A DNA stretch of 64,000 nucleotides, taken from Limnephilus marmoratus. Lineage: Eukaryota > Arthropoda > Insecta > Trichoptera > Limnephilidae. The first letter of the stretch is position 1. Each line of letters opens with the position of its first letter. Position numbers and translations under genes: made by a program. Below, in pieces: positions 20,270 through 30,449 of the stretch. A model generated the notes under the pieces. It did no database searches and was not told where the DNA came from. It was given only the letters and a program-made list of their open reading frames with translations. The stretch lies in the NCBI GenBank assembly GCA_917880885.1, contig OU862907.1, positions 65,219,072 through 65,283,071 of the forward strand, in the 5' to 3' direction.

Positions 20270-20339
20270 TTACTAACATACTAGCACTATTTTGAACTTC
20301 TTTCCAATTGACCAAATTGCTTTAAAACGAAAATTTACT

Positions 20340-21145
20340 ACAAAAATTTACTAATAAAGGTTTTTTTCCACTATTGGTAAATATCTGACTTTTCAGATTT
20401 TTTTTTAAATACATACATATACAGATTTAGAGTAAAACATATGGTTCTTAAAACTAATTACAATATATAAATTTCTTCTTAACGAAACTACCCAATTCAA
20501 AAGAGAAAAACATTTCTCGTGCTTGAATTTTGGAGAGTGCTATTGTAAAATGCGAGTAGGTTCTAAACCAACGCTATGTACCTACTACCTACTTACAATC
20601 TACCTATTGAGTAAATACAATAATATTATTTTATTTCTGATATATCTATCTATTATCCTTTATTGTATCCCATTCCAATTTAACTCTTATTTACTTCAAG
20701 TTAATTATGTCGACTTGTCTTTATGTATATATTTTAAAAAAATATCACCCCATCCGATTATACCATATTATAGAATAGATTGGGCAAAAGAGAAACAGAT
20801 AGTTTTAATCATACTGTAAAAGGTTTTTCTCCACTGTGGGTCAATATGAGAATTTAAGATGTCGATTCGAAGTATATGAATAGTTGCAGTCGGAACATGA
20901 AAAAGATTTTTCTCCATTTTGGGTCAGTAAGTGACTTCTCAGATATCCCTTTTGAGAATACGAATAGTCTGCAGTCAGGACATGAAAAAGGTTTTTCTCC
21001 TTTGTGAATCATACTGTGGATTTTTAAATCTCCCTTTTGAGAACTTGTGTAACTGCATTCGGAAAATGAAAAAGGTTTTACTCCACTATGAGTCAGCTTG
21101 TGACATGTGTAAAATGTTGCTCCACAGGAAAACCTTAGCAAAATT
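20340..21145 (-). pseudogene. Decayed C2H2 zinc-finger array, copy 1
   Basis: On the minus strand, 84-bp-spaced units of the linker/finger type recur: KPFSFSECSYTSSQKGDLKI, H..HKGEKPFSCPDCRLF. The repeated plus-strand signature is TGCAGTCNGGACATGAAAAA. Several second cysteines and histidines are lost and the frame shifts. The same array with the same 3' tail lies inside the hAT element at 57654-59862, so this is a mobilised copy, not a resident gene. Confidence 0.7.
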
Positions 21146-21690
21146 ACTTTCCTCAGAGCCTCTTCAATGTAATCAATGTAAAAAAAGAGTACGTGTTGTA
21201 AAACCATGTTTTTTTTTAAAGTGAATACCGCACAATACGGAGCCAGTGAGACTATGGCATCCCGCAATTGGGGTATGTTGTGAGGCTGAAGGTAGAGGGG
21301 AGGGGAAGGAGGTGGGGAAGAGGAAGGTTGGGAAGTACTTGGCCATTCAGATCTGCTCACCAAACACGGCTTAAGCCATTTTCAAGCAACGTTTCAATTC
21401 TGAATGGTTGTCTTACACCAGGGCAATACTGATAGTATCTTCCACTCTGGAACGTGCCGCAAATATACTATATATTATTTTAAATGAATTAATTGTGAAA
21501 TAACACAAATTAATCAAATAAAATTTATTTGCGCATGCCGGGATCGAACCCGTGACCTCCGAATCGTGAGTCAAGAGTCTTACCCACTGGACTACGGAGG
21601 TCGTCAAATGTTGGTATATTATAGGTAAGACACGGTTAAATTTTAGAGATTCGGAAGGAATATATGGCCGATAAAAATAATGATTATTTA
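21146..21690. repeat. Tail of the zinc-finger-bearing repeat, interrupted by a SINE
   Basis: 21146-21211 (CTCAGAGCCTCTTCAATGTA, GTTGTAAAACCATG) and 21609-21690 (GGTAAGACAC, GGAAGGAATATATGGCCGAT) correspond to contiguous sequence at 58915-59045. The SINE between them (21212-21608) is absent from the 58-kb copy, so it inserted later. Confidence 0.72.
21212..21608 (-). mobile_element. tRNA-derived SINE nested in the zinc-finger repeat
   Basis: The minus-strand copy has a complete tRNA-like head at its right end: B box GGGTTCGATCCCGGCATGCG read from the minus strand, A-box region CTCCGTAGTCCAGTGGGTAA. The left end is the usual GAATACCGCACAA. It lies between two pieces that are contiguous in the paralogous copy. 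Confidence 0.82.
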
Positions 21691-21914
21691 CAATTTTTTT
21701 ATGGCGCCGTTTAGTGATAAAATCACGTCAATTGCACTTGGTGGTTAGGAATAAAAGGCAAACTTATTTGGTGAGGGAATTATAATAAGCATATGTTATA
21801 CATACATATGAACCTTCCTCTTGAATCACTCTATCTATTGCTGAAAACCGCATGAAAATCCGTTGGGTAGTTTAAAAGATCTATGCGCACATACATTTTG
21901 AGCGACTTCATTTG

Positions 21915-22265
21915 ATACTATGTACTGTTCCCGGCATGCGTTGCTATGCCATTTAATAAACTTTCCCTCCCAGGTTTCCCTCCCCCCCTCTCATTAATCC
22001 CCTACCCGAGTTCCCCTCCCCCCTCCCGCATTCCATACATTCTGTCCCGGTACATTCAGTTTTCAAACAGCTCGCGTGCCACCTATTTTATTTCTTTTAT
22101 ACAAATTTCATGATGCCAGAGCTAACCAGTAATTTTATATAAACCTTGTCCTGACAATAACGAACACAATAAACAAATAATTATCCAATTTGGTGCAGTC
22201 GTTCGGAAGTTATGCGCGTACATATCTACATTTCGGCGATTCATTTTTATTTATTTATAGAATAG
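21915..22265 (+). repeat. CT-rich interspersed repeat, copy 4
   Basis: CCCGGCATGCGTTGCTATGC, a short C/T block, the core CATTCAGTTTTCAAACAGCT and the tail GTCGTTCGGAAGTTATGCGC..TTTCGGCGATTCATTTT. Confidence 0.75.
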
Positions 22266-22286
22266 ATAGATAGATAGATAGATGAT
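22258..22286 (+). repeat. (ATAG)n microsatellite
   Basis: About five to six tetranucleotide units of ATAG/GATA directly follow the CT-rich repeat tail. Confidence 0.75.
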
Positions 22287-22724
22287 AGTGATGATTGAAT
22301 ATTCAAATAGATGTATTTAAAAATGCAAAACGAAAATAAGAAATAAAAATACAGGTATATTGGTGTAAAAGTAATAAATTTTTGTTTTAAGTGCTTTCCA
22401 ATAAAAATCAATATTTTTTACAAATATATTATGTAAGGCACATATCACACTAAAAGCGCCAAGACTCTTGACTTCCTTTAAGGCTTTTGTTGGCTATTAT
22501 AAAATTTTGCCATTTCCCTATAAAACACGCTGTTTTGAATGCACGAAAGTTTAGTATTGGGAGAGCCTCAAATCTCAGCAACTTCTCTTTGGATAATTTT
22601 CTGGACATTTTCATTGTACAGGTAATTATGGAGAATGTTATTTTGCTAGCAAATCATTGTTAACGTGTTCTAGTTGTCATCATATTTAAAAATTGTAACA
22701 TCATTTTCATAATCCATAACCAAC

Positions 22725-23018
22725 ACCTCTGCCATAGGTCACTCCAAGTGGTACGCTACGTTTGATGAATTAGCAGGGAAGTCCAGGTTTATGGGGAGAG
22801 GTTTGTCCAGATCTTGGCGGAAGATGCGTGGCGGGCCGGATCGAGAGACTGGTTGAGGGAGGCCTTTTGATCTTTCCAGCAGGATTCTCTCGACCCTCGC
22901 CTTGCACTGCAGTTGGGGGATGGATTCATACGTCCCTCACTACCGGACACACTGACCCCCATATTCTTACCCACTCCTCATACCTTTTTCCTTCCCAAAA
23001 CTTCCAATCCTTGCCTTA
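22725..23018 (+). mobile_element. LINE-derived non-autonomous element, truncated by the Copia insertion
   Basis: AACCAACACCTCTGCCATAG, then leader words TTGCACTGCAGTTGGGGGAT, GGATTCATACGTCC and CCCCCATATTCTTACCCACT. It stops where the Copia 3' LTR begins (23019). Compare the fuller copy at 32135-32465. Confidence 0.65.
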
Positions 23019-23192
23019 TGAAGGGTTATGAATAACAACAGTTCTTTAAAGCAATGAATTTATTTATATTAATCAAATATATCGGGAGACAATCTTATTG
23101 CGCACAGTTCGAGCAGCGACACACAATTGACAGATATAAGTACACACAATTTGATATAGATGGAGCTCACGTCGCTTCGTATTATCTTAACA
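23019..23192 (-). repeat. Copia 3' LTR
   Basis: 174 bp, TG..CA ends on the minus strand. Its right-hand 82 bp on the plus strand are repeated at 26166-26247. No polyadenylation signal is assigned with confidence. Confidence 0.8.
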
Positions 23193-23235
23193 CCTCCCCT
23201 CGAAGTCGTGAGCGAGTATTCCTATTCCTATTCTT

Positions 23236-23335
23236 ACATACTCTCATCCATCATACCTAGGTTACGCAGACAATCATGATGTTTTGATCCACTCAAACCT
23301 TTCGTCAAAACATCAGCAGGCATCTCATCAGTAAT
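23236..23335 (-). pseudogene. Copia RNase H C-terminal remnant
   Basis: The minus strand reads ITDEMPADVLTKGLSGSKHH, DCLRNLGM, the characteristic end of copia RNase H. It follows directly on unrelated sequence where the RT should be, marking the right edge of an internal deletion. Confidence 0.7.
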
Positions 23336-23338
23336 ATT

Positions 23339-24355
23339 TCATCCCGTGGTCCAGGCGAACGGTTCCATTCTATCCTCTGGTGGTAGCAGCAGGTCGATGT
23401 CTGTCATCAGCTGCAGGGCCTGGTTAAGTAGAGAGTGGCAGCGCGTCAGCTGTCGGGACAGAGGACGCAGTTGCGATAGTCTCTCGGCCATTCTAGCGCC
23501 GCGGCGTTGGCGCTCTATCACACTGGAAAGTAGACGTGATACTTCGCCATCCACTAAATTGTGCTCCTTTCGCGGTCTTCCCACTGAACCGGAACGTATT
23601 ATACGTGGTCTTCCTCGTCCTCTTTTTAATGGTCCTATTAATCGTTCCCATGAGACTGTTGATTTTCTTTTTCTTCGTAATAGACCAGTTTCTCTACTTT
23701 CACCTTCTTCTATTACAGGCGTTCTACTGTTTTCTCTCATTTCATCATTTGTGGTTGGATCATTTAATTCTATATTTATTTGTTCATGGTCAGTATCTTC
23801 TTCTTCATCAAGTATTTCTTTGTACTCATCCTTGAATGCCGTTTCATTTATGAATTTTACATCTCGAGTTACAACGATTTTTCTCGTCTTAGGGTCATGT
23901 ATTCTATAAGCTTTAGATTGAGTATCATAGCCCACAAAAACTCCTAATTGTGACCTTGAATCAAACTTGCCTTTTTGAGGTCCTTTATCTTTATAATATG
24001 CTTTAGATCCAAACACGTGCATGTAGATTACTGTAGGCTTCTTCCCATTCCATAGTGTATATGGTATATTGCCACTTAAAGCTGTAGTTGGGCACCTATT
24101 TCTCACATAATTAGCAGTATTCACTGCTTTCGCCCAAAAAGAAGGAGGGCTTCCTGCTTGTCGCATCATACAGCGCGCCATCTCGACCAGAGTACGGTTT
24201 TTCCTCTCTGCAATCCCATTTTGTTGAGGCGTATAAGGCGCTGTTAATCTTCTTCTAATTCCTTCTTTTTTTAAGTACTCGTCGAATGTATTGTTGATGT
24301 ATTCTCGCCCATTATCTGACTGAAGATATTTTTCCCTGTCAAATTCTCTGCAAAA
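23339..24355 (-). pseudogene. Copia integrase C-terminal half with foreign filler
   Basis: On the minus strand the frame picks up the DDE core with SDNGREY and NGIAERKNRTLVEMARCMMR, then AKAVNTANYVRNRCPTTAL and VFGSKAYYKDKGPQKGKFD, up to RGRPRIIRSGSVGRPRKEHN. After that, about 75 residues (EVSRLLSSVIERQRRGARMA..LLPPEDRMEP) do not resemble Copia and stand where the RT should begin. It is separated from the upstream gag-protease frame by a frameshift near 24350-24360. Confidence 0.8.
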
Positions 24356-25941
24356 GCCTTGTACGATTTGAACACGCTTAACACGTCGCTTTTGTTAGCT
24401 ATAAAGTAGACTTCGCACCATCTAGACTTGTCATCGATAAAAGTAACGAAGTACTTCTTACCGCCATAAGACTCATGTCTCATCGGACCACACACGTCCG
24501 AATGCACTATTTCTAGTAACTCGCTTGTGCGATCTTCACATCCTTTAGAAAAAGGCGTGCATGTCTGCTTCTCTCTTATACAAATCTCACATTGAGACAA
24601 TTTTTCACTGTCTTTGATGTTTATCCCATGTACTAAGCCACTCTTTGCCATGGCTTTCAAATCACGCTCATTAAGGTGTCCGAGACGCTGGTGCCACATA
24701 TCTATAAGTGTCTCTGGGGTCGCAGCTATATTGACAGCATTTTCGCTCATCCGAACATTATACAAATTACCAACACGGTCAGCACGCATGTGAATTTTGT
24801 CATTTTTATCAATCACGATTGCGTCATTTTTTCTGAATCGAACTTCAAACCCATAATCCGTCATTTTTGACACTGATAATAGATTAGTACGTAGATCCGA
24901 TACATAGAACACTTTTTCTATATCTATTTGGCGTTCTTCACTGCCCGTGTCCACTGAGATACTGACTTTACCCGTACCCGTAATTTGTGTTTTTTCACTA
25001 TTAGTTGCTAAATTAAGCTCAGAGTTTATCTGTGTGAAATTCTTAATCACTTGCTTTTGGTTGCACATATGACTAGTGCACCCGCTGTCAATACACCAAA
25101 TAGGATTAATTTGCTCACCCAACATCACTTCTTCGGTGGTGCTTAATAACATTGTTGTCTTCTGCTCATTATTGCTATTGCGTTCTAACTGTTGTGCACT
25201 CTGTTTATACTTATTGCCACTGATATTTTTGACCTTACACTCTTTTGCTAAATGCCCACGACGACCACACCGGTAACACTCAATGTAATTCTTATTATCG
25301 CGGTGGTCATGATTCTTCTTCTGAAAGGCATTTTTATTGAAACGTTTGACAAACATAGCCCCTTGGTCAACAATTTTAGATTGACGACCCTCAAAATCTT
25401 CGATAATTTTGATTTTCAGCGTTTCCGTTGATAGCAAATCATCACGAGATTCGATTGCTGTTCTGAACATGTCGAAAGAATCCGGCAAACTATACAGCAA
25501 TAATATGGCTAAAAGTTCATCAATAACGATCAATCCGATTTCTTTGAGTTTTTTGACAACATCAAAGAAATCCGCTATGTGTTTACGTAGGTCACTTTCT
25601 TCCTGCATACGAGTCAAAACCATTTTTTTCAACAAAGAGGCCTTCCTTGCGGGTCCACTCGACTGATACATAGACTTTAGCTTGTCCCATATAGCTTTAG
25701 AAGTTTCTAAGCCATCCAATGCAGCTAACTCACTCGGACTGACCGCCAATAATATATCCGATTCGGCCTTTCCGTCCATTTTAATCCATTCTGCATACTT
25801 AGGGTCCATTGATGACGGTTTAGGTAATGATCCCGATACGTACTCCCACAAATCATTTTTCTTTAGAATAGCACGCATATGTATCTTCCAGGTGTCATAG
25901 TTATTTGCAGTTAATTGATCAATTTTAATAGAAGCAGGCAT
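24271..25941 (-). pseudogene. Copia Gag-protease-integrase N-terminal frame
   Basis: 556 codons on the minus strand. A UBN2-type Gag is followed by the zinc knuckle CYRCGRRGHLAKECK. The aspartic protease has WCIDSGCTSHM, where the active site is D-S-G as in copia. The pre-integrase segment is WHQRLGHLNERDLK, and the integrase start is HSDVCGPMRHESYGGKKYFV..IDDKSRW. The frame leaves the true integrase reading near 24355, giving a short false C-terminus. Gag and protease appear intact, but the element cannot encode an RT. Confidence 0.88.
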
Positions 25942-26165
25942 TTCGAAGTTTCTTCAACTCCAAAACAATTGAACGTATTTGCATTCCAACGATGTAAACA
26001 ATACGGAACGTAACTTCTAAGTCCGCGTCACCTTAGCGATGTTCACTACCAATATGGCGCCGTTTTATAATTTTGTTTACGCAAAGACTGTTCTCGCTTA
26101 TAACACTGCAAATCCCACTAATTGTTCACGAAATTGTTTATATTTCACTTACTGGGCCCATAACC

Positions 26166-26280
26166 TGAAGGGTTATGAATAACAACAGTTCTTTAAAGCA
26201 ATGAATTTATTTATATTAATCAAATATATCGGGAGACAATCTTATTGCTTTAAAGAACTGTTGTTATTCATAACCCTTCA
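26166..26280 (-). repeat. Copia 5' LTR remnant, fold-back structure
   Basis: 26166-26247 matches the end of the 3' LTR. 26244-26280 is then a perfect 37-bp inverted copy of 26166-26202, replacing the rest of the LTR. The result is a hairpin with a ~41-nt loop. Confidence 0.8.
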
Positions 26281-26323
26281 AAAGGTCATTAAGGTGATGA
26301 TAAAAAAACATTAAAAAAATTGG

Positions 26324-26346
26324 TTAAGTTAGGTTAGGGTTAGGTT
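26324..26346 (+). repeat. Short TTAGG-like run
   Basis: TTAAGTTAGGTTAGGGTTAG followed by GTTA contains two to three TTAGG units, the insect telomere motif. It is too short and imperfect to call telomeric. Confidence 0.35.
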
Positions 26347-26349
26347 ATA

Positions 26350-26780
26350 TCATTTGAGGTTATGAACTTTTCCGCGTTGGAAAATTATTATTTTTTGAAA
26401 AAATATTTCTGAAAAATTATAAAAAAGAAATTTTATCTCGGAAAATTTTGGGCAAAATATGCGATGAAAGCTTTGGATCCTGAATGTTACTTTTCAGATT
26501 TTTTTATTTATTTAATACTTATGTTCAAAAATCTTTAGATAAATCTAGCTTAAAATTATTATCTGGGATAACTTCAATACTTTAGAAATAATCAACAAAA
26601 TAGCAAAATATTAAACCTTTACATTCATGTCAGTGTTTGTTTTTTCTTAGACAGTTAAAATGTTATGTATGTTATAAGCTATTTAATTTTTGACACGAAG
26701 ATTTAGTTACATAAATATACTACGGTTTGTACACAGTTTTAAAATAGAATTGTTTAGTAGTCGTTAAGAGAGTTCGATTA
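26350..26780. other. AT-rich non-coding stretch
   Basis: Simple AT-rich DNA, partly similar in texture to 30960-31400 (AAAAATTTTTCGGAAA-type words). No gene seen. Confidence 0.35.
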
Positions 26781-26784
26781 GATT

Positions 26785-27150
26785 TGGTATTGTAGACGTG
26801 ATTGACTTGATGTAGAGAGAGTAAGTTTGTCGCTCGCATTACTTTGCTGATATTTTCTGGCAGGCTTAAGTTGTTATAAGAGTCCTTATTCATCCAATGA
26901 AAGCTAGGGGTATCCAGCCTTGATAGAACCGTGCATTGGAAACTATATTAGCTCAGTTGGTAGAGCTCCACCCCGGCTAGGAGTAGGTCCTGGGTTCGAC
27001 TCCTAGATAAGACAGTATTTCTATCAGTATTTCACTATTCCTGATTTTTCTTTTTCAGATTTTCGATTGGGTTTCGCTAATATTGTCTTAATTAATTAAT
27101 ATATTACAATTTGAGATTTTACTTATTAAGTCAAAAATACGAATTCTTTA
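26785..27150 (+). mobile_element. tRNA-derived SINE copy with flanking repeat
   Basis: TTGGTATTGTAGAC.TGATTG and GTAGAGAGAGTAAGTTTGTC recur at 47318-47365. The tRNA-like part (26948-27010) has TAGCTCAGTTGGTAGAGCTC and the B box GGTTCGACTCC. The 3' body TTTTCGATTGGGTTTCGCTA, ATATTGTCTTAATT is shared with the palindromic copy at 886-1105. The A box TAGCTCAGTTGGTAGAGC is close to a real tRNA, but the acceptor stem is absent. Confidence 0.7.
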
Positions 27151-27320
27151 ATTAGATACGTTTTAGATTTTCACGGCCAAAAGCATTTAGATTAGTAGAT
27201 TTGTCATCTCTACCGGATCTGCCCTGATGATGGACACTGCAACGATGTCCAAAACGTTGGCTAAAGAAGGAGGTAGCGCAACATGGCATAACACCCCAAA
27301 AACAAATAACGAGAATTCTT
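27150..27320 (+). mobile_element. Penelope-like terminal unit with mutated hammerhead ribozyme
   Basis: Core elements are in order: stem I strand GCC (27221-27223), CTGATGA (27224-27230), stem II GGACA/TGTCC around a loop (27232-27250), AAAAC (27251-27255) where GAAAC is required, GTT, then GGC (27259-27261), which pairs with GCC. Penelope-like retroelements are known to carry such minimal hammerheads in their terminal repeats. The G-to-A change in the GAAA box should abolish cleavage. A second unit lies at 41830-42035. Confidence 0.65.
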
Positions 27321-27417
27321 TAATGTTTGAGAAATTTTTTAAATAGATTTTTTTAGGATACAAGATAAGTCATTAATTGAGAGATTATTAATCAGCTTAA
27401 ATTAATTTATTTTTTAC

Positions 27418-27960
27418 TAGCTGTTTCCCGGCATGCCTTGCTATGCTATTTAAAAGGGTATTACCAGAGAAAACCAGAAATACGTCATTTTGAAATCAGA
27501 TTTTAGACGTATTGATTCTTTTCCACAAAAAATTATAATTGTATTTCGAAAGATTGTTCTTTTATCTAACATTTGCATGTTTTAAACTTTGAGAAAAATG
27601 TTAATTTTTATTATAATAAGGTATGCCATAGGTCGTTGGCAGATTTGTTAAATTTTCAAAAAATATTTTGTATTATACCACATCCATTTCAAATCATATA
27701 ATCATGCAGTAAAATAAATTAATACATTATCTGGGTATCGCATGTTTTAGAATTTTAATTTTAGTTTAAATAAAATCATTAAAAAATATATACCTAGGTA
27801 TATAAATTTGTTTATTGACGAAAATCGGTCCGTTTGTGTATTTTTCTGCGTACTTTCAAAATAATATATTTCAGATTTTTTCAACATTCTTATTTAACTT
27901 AGACATTATTGAAAAAAAGGATAAATACTTATATCAAAAAATAATTACAAAAAGCACATT
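27418..27960 (+). repeat. Interspersed repeat, copy B
   Basis: The head is ACTAGCTGTTTCCCGGCATG, followed by the series also found at 8785-9300 (AGAGAAAACCAGAAATACG, CTTTTCCACAAAAAATTATA, AATCATGCAGTAAAATAAAT). Non-coding and unclassified. Confidence 0.65.
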
Positions 27961-28055
27961 ATTTTAATAGTTTTATCATCACGCCTTTCAGCCTTTTTGG
28001 ATGTAGGTATAAATTAAAGCAAATTTGGAATGAAACAAAATTGATACTTATACTA

Positions 28056-28815
28056 TTTCTTCAAACATTTAAGCGACACTATTGATGACCTCTTGCCCCG
28101 CTACCCTACGGCAGAGTTTGTGGTCCTGGGGGACTTCAATGTTCATAACGAACCTTGGTTGAAGTTCTCAGGATCAACAGACTCGGCTGGACGCCAAGCG
28201 GAATCCTTTGCCCTTTGCTACGGATTGGAGCAAATGGTTCAGGAGCCTACAAGGAGTCCTGATGTCCAGACTCACCGTTCCAATCTGTTAGACCAATTTT
28301 TAACTACTGTGCCACACAGTTACAGGATTGAAGTCACAGCGCCTTTAGGATCGTCCGACCACTGCCTGGTGACGACATCAATCCCTGTAAACTTTAGACC
28401 ACCAAACGAGAGGCTGAAGAGAAAAGTGTGGCACTATAGGTCAGCAGATTGGTTCGGTCTGCGGGCACATTTTAATGCTTTTCCGTGGTCAGCTGTCTGT
28501 TTTCGAACTTCGGATCCCTCAAGATGTGCCCAGGAAATTGGTGAAGTCATCACATCCGCGATGGATGGCTTCATCCAATCTACTGTTAAGGAAACTGGTG
28601 TGGGCTCAAAGCCGTGGTTCAGTCGACAATGCGCTGAAGCAGTGCGACGAAAAAACGCGATTTACCGAGCCTACAACACATCTAGAACATCCGAAGACAG
28701 AACAGCTTACAACAAAATGGCAAAGGAAACCAAGAGAATCATAAATAGGTCAAAATTCGAGCACGACCAGCAGATCAGCAGAAAACTGACTGCATGCCCG
28801 CATGGCAGCAGGCAA
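28056..28815 (+). pseudogene. LINE fragment: endonuclease domain only
   Basis: Corresponds to about 1968-2726 of the full-length LINE. Read in frame it has GDFNVHNEPWLKFSG and LGSSDHCLVTTSIP, with substitutions relative to the full copy. Both ends break inside coding sequence and there is no RT, 3' UTR or A-tail. A normal 5'-truncated insertion would keep the 3' end, so this piece arose by rearrangement or later deletion. The frame is open to 28842 but the last residues are unrelated. Confidence 0.85.
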
Positions 28816-28844
28816 TTGTATATCCAATATATACCTGTATGATC

Positions 28845-29765
28845 TTTTTTTCTTCAACTGGTTTTCTTATTCACGCTTTCGATCTAACAGAACTGCTCTG
28901 GGTGCATTGATTTCTGGTGATTTTTTAATGAAGTGGTAGTATGTCCTTTACACGAGTAACCTTATCCCTTTAACACCCGGAATTCTCCGGATCATTTTTG
29001 TCTAATATAAAGTCCAGATACTGATTTTTAATGATGGCGTCATTTTTATTTACTTGTTCACTTAATATTTACATAGAAATATTCATCAACCATGCAAAAA
29101 AAAACTTGGATAAACACAGTAAACAAACATTGTCATTGATTCTCAATGGGAATCACGACGATAACAAAACCTGTCGGATCTTATCACCAATGTGTGCCTT
29201 CCTATTGGTCAGTTAGCAAACGAAGATAGCAACTAACAAACGCTCACTAGCAGGCACGTGTACTACTACTATGCCCCCGGCCACTATATGCATTCATTTG
29301 CGGATGCGAATATCGCCTATATATAAATATATTGTTATCTTTATAATTTATAAAATTGACACATATGTTTTAAACTAAAAATGTGTATTATGTAATTTTT
29401 ATTTTCTACAATCTGGCGTAACGGTAAATAAATTGAATAATTGATTTTGGCTGTACAAGACAAAGTTTTGTTTTGATATTATTAAATATTTAGTTATTGA
29501 TTAATATTATTTTTGTATTTCTTGTTTTTTATTATTTTTTCAATGTCATTTGCCTCATTGCCGTTATTAGGTCGGTTCAGTTTCAGTTAATTTAATATAT
29601 CCGTACATAACAAAAAAAAATGAAAGTGGTTTAAAAATAGCTTTAAGAACCAATAATAATTTAGGAACTAGCCTTAGAAATTAAAAAAAAATAGTAATCC
29701 TAAACCCGAAAACGGTGGCATATATATTGAATTAAAAAATTAGCAATGAATTCATTAAATATATG
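28845..29765. other. Non-coding stretch, possibly unique sequence
   Basis: 28850-29300 is less AT-biased than its surroundings and I find no copy of it elsewhere in the window. 29300-29765 is AT-rich. No exon with good splice sites or family motif was recognised. Confidence 0.35.
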
Positions 29766-29769
29766 TAAT

Positions 29770-30000
29770 ATATGGTATATTTGCGGCCCTGGTGTAAGAC
29801 CACTATTCAGAATTAAAAGATCGCTTAAAATGGCTTTGGCCGTGTTTGGTGACCAGATCTGAATAGCCAAGTAGGTACAAATATAAATAAATATCTCTTT
29901 CCCCTCCCCACTACCTTCAGCCTCACAACATACCCCGATAGGGATTGCCATAGTCTCAGACGGGAGCGGTTGAGACTCTTGTGCGGTATTCATATAAAAA
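29770..30000 (+). mobile_element. SINE copy, 5' truncated
   Basis: The body begins near GTATATTTGCGGCCCTGGTG and runs to AGACTCTTGTGCGGTATTCA. The tRNA head is missing, and the CT-rich part contains a small duplication. Confidence 0.7.
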
Positions 30001-30058
30001 AACAAATTAAAAAATCACAAATTGTAGCAGGTAAAAACCCGCTTCCGCTGTCCTGGCC

Positions 30059-30443
30059 GCGTATTTACAATCCCTAACGCGTTTGAGTCACTTTAAATTT
30101 TCAAAATCAAAATTTAAATATTTAGAAATAAAATTATTAATTTCTAATATACACATTGGAAAGATTATTTTATCTAGATTTTAGAACATTTTTTTGTTTT
30201 TGCAAAGTGATAAAAATTTTCAATATAGAGGTGTATTTACAATATATGGGAATAATATTAAAATTTAAATATTTAGAAATAAAATTATTAATTTCTAATA
30301 TACACATCAGAAAGATTATTTTATCTAGATTTTAGAACATTTTTTGTTTTTGCAATGTGATAAAAAATAACCAATATAGAGGTATATTTAAAATGTAAAT
30401 TGTCGTTACCGCGACTGAATCGGTATAGGTTTTGTAAATACGC
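30059..30443. mobile_element. MITE with 9-bp TSD (Mutator-like) and internal tandem duplication
   Basis: The ends GCGTATTTACAA and TTGTAAATACGC are exact inverted repeats. GTCCTGGCC flanks both sides (30050-30058 and 30444-30452). A 9-bp TSD suggests a Mutator-like source. The interior is a ~155-bp unit repeated twice (about 30100-30250 and 30258-30400: ATTTAGAAATAAAATTATTA.., TTATTTTATCTAGATTTTAG). Confidence 0.82.
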
Positions 30444-30449
30444 GTCCTG

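Larger units (their letters stand above)
23019..26280 (-). mobile_element. Defective Copia (Ty1/copia) LTR retrotransposon
   Basis: Minus orientation. The 3' LTR is 23019-23192 (TGTTAAGATA..CATAACCCTTCA on the minus strand) and is followed on the plus side by a purine-tract complement (CACCTCCCC). The primer-binding site next to the 5' LTR reads GGTTATGGGCCCAGTAAGTG on the minus strand, the tRNA-iMet internal type used by copia elements. The 5' LTR is a fold-back remnant (26166-26280). Gag, protease and integrase remain. The RT and most of RNase H are missing. No TSD matches, consistent with rearrangement at the 5' LTR. Confidence 0.85.

Noticed and set aside
23633..25900. Plus-strand frames across the Copia element
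   Set aside because: Antisense to the Copia Gag-integrase frames, with no independent support.
26324..26346. Interstitial telomere
   Set aside because: Only two to three imperfect TTAGG units; chance or repeat decay is enough.
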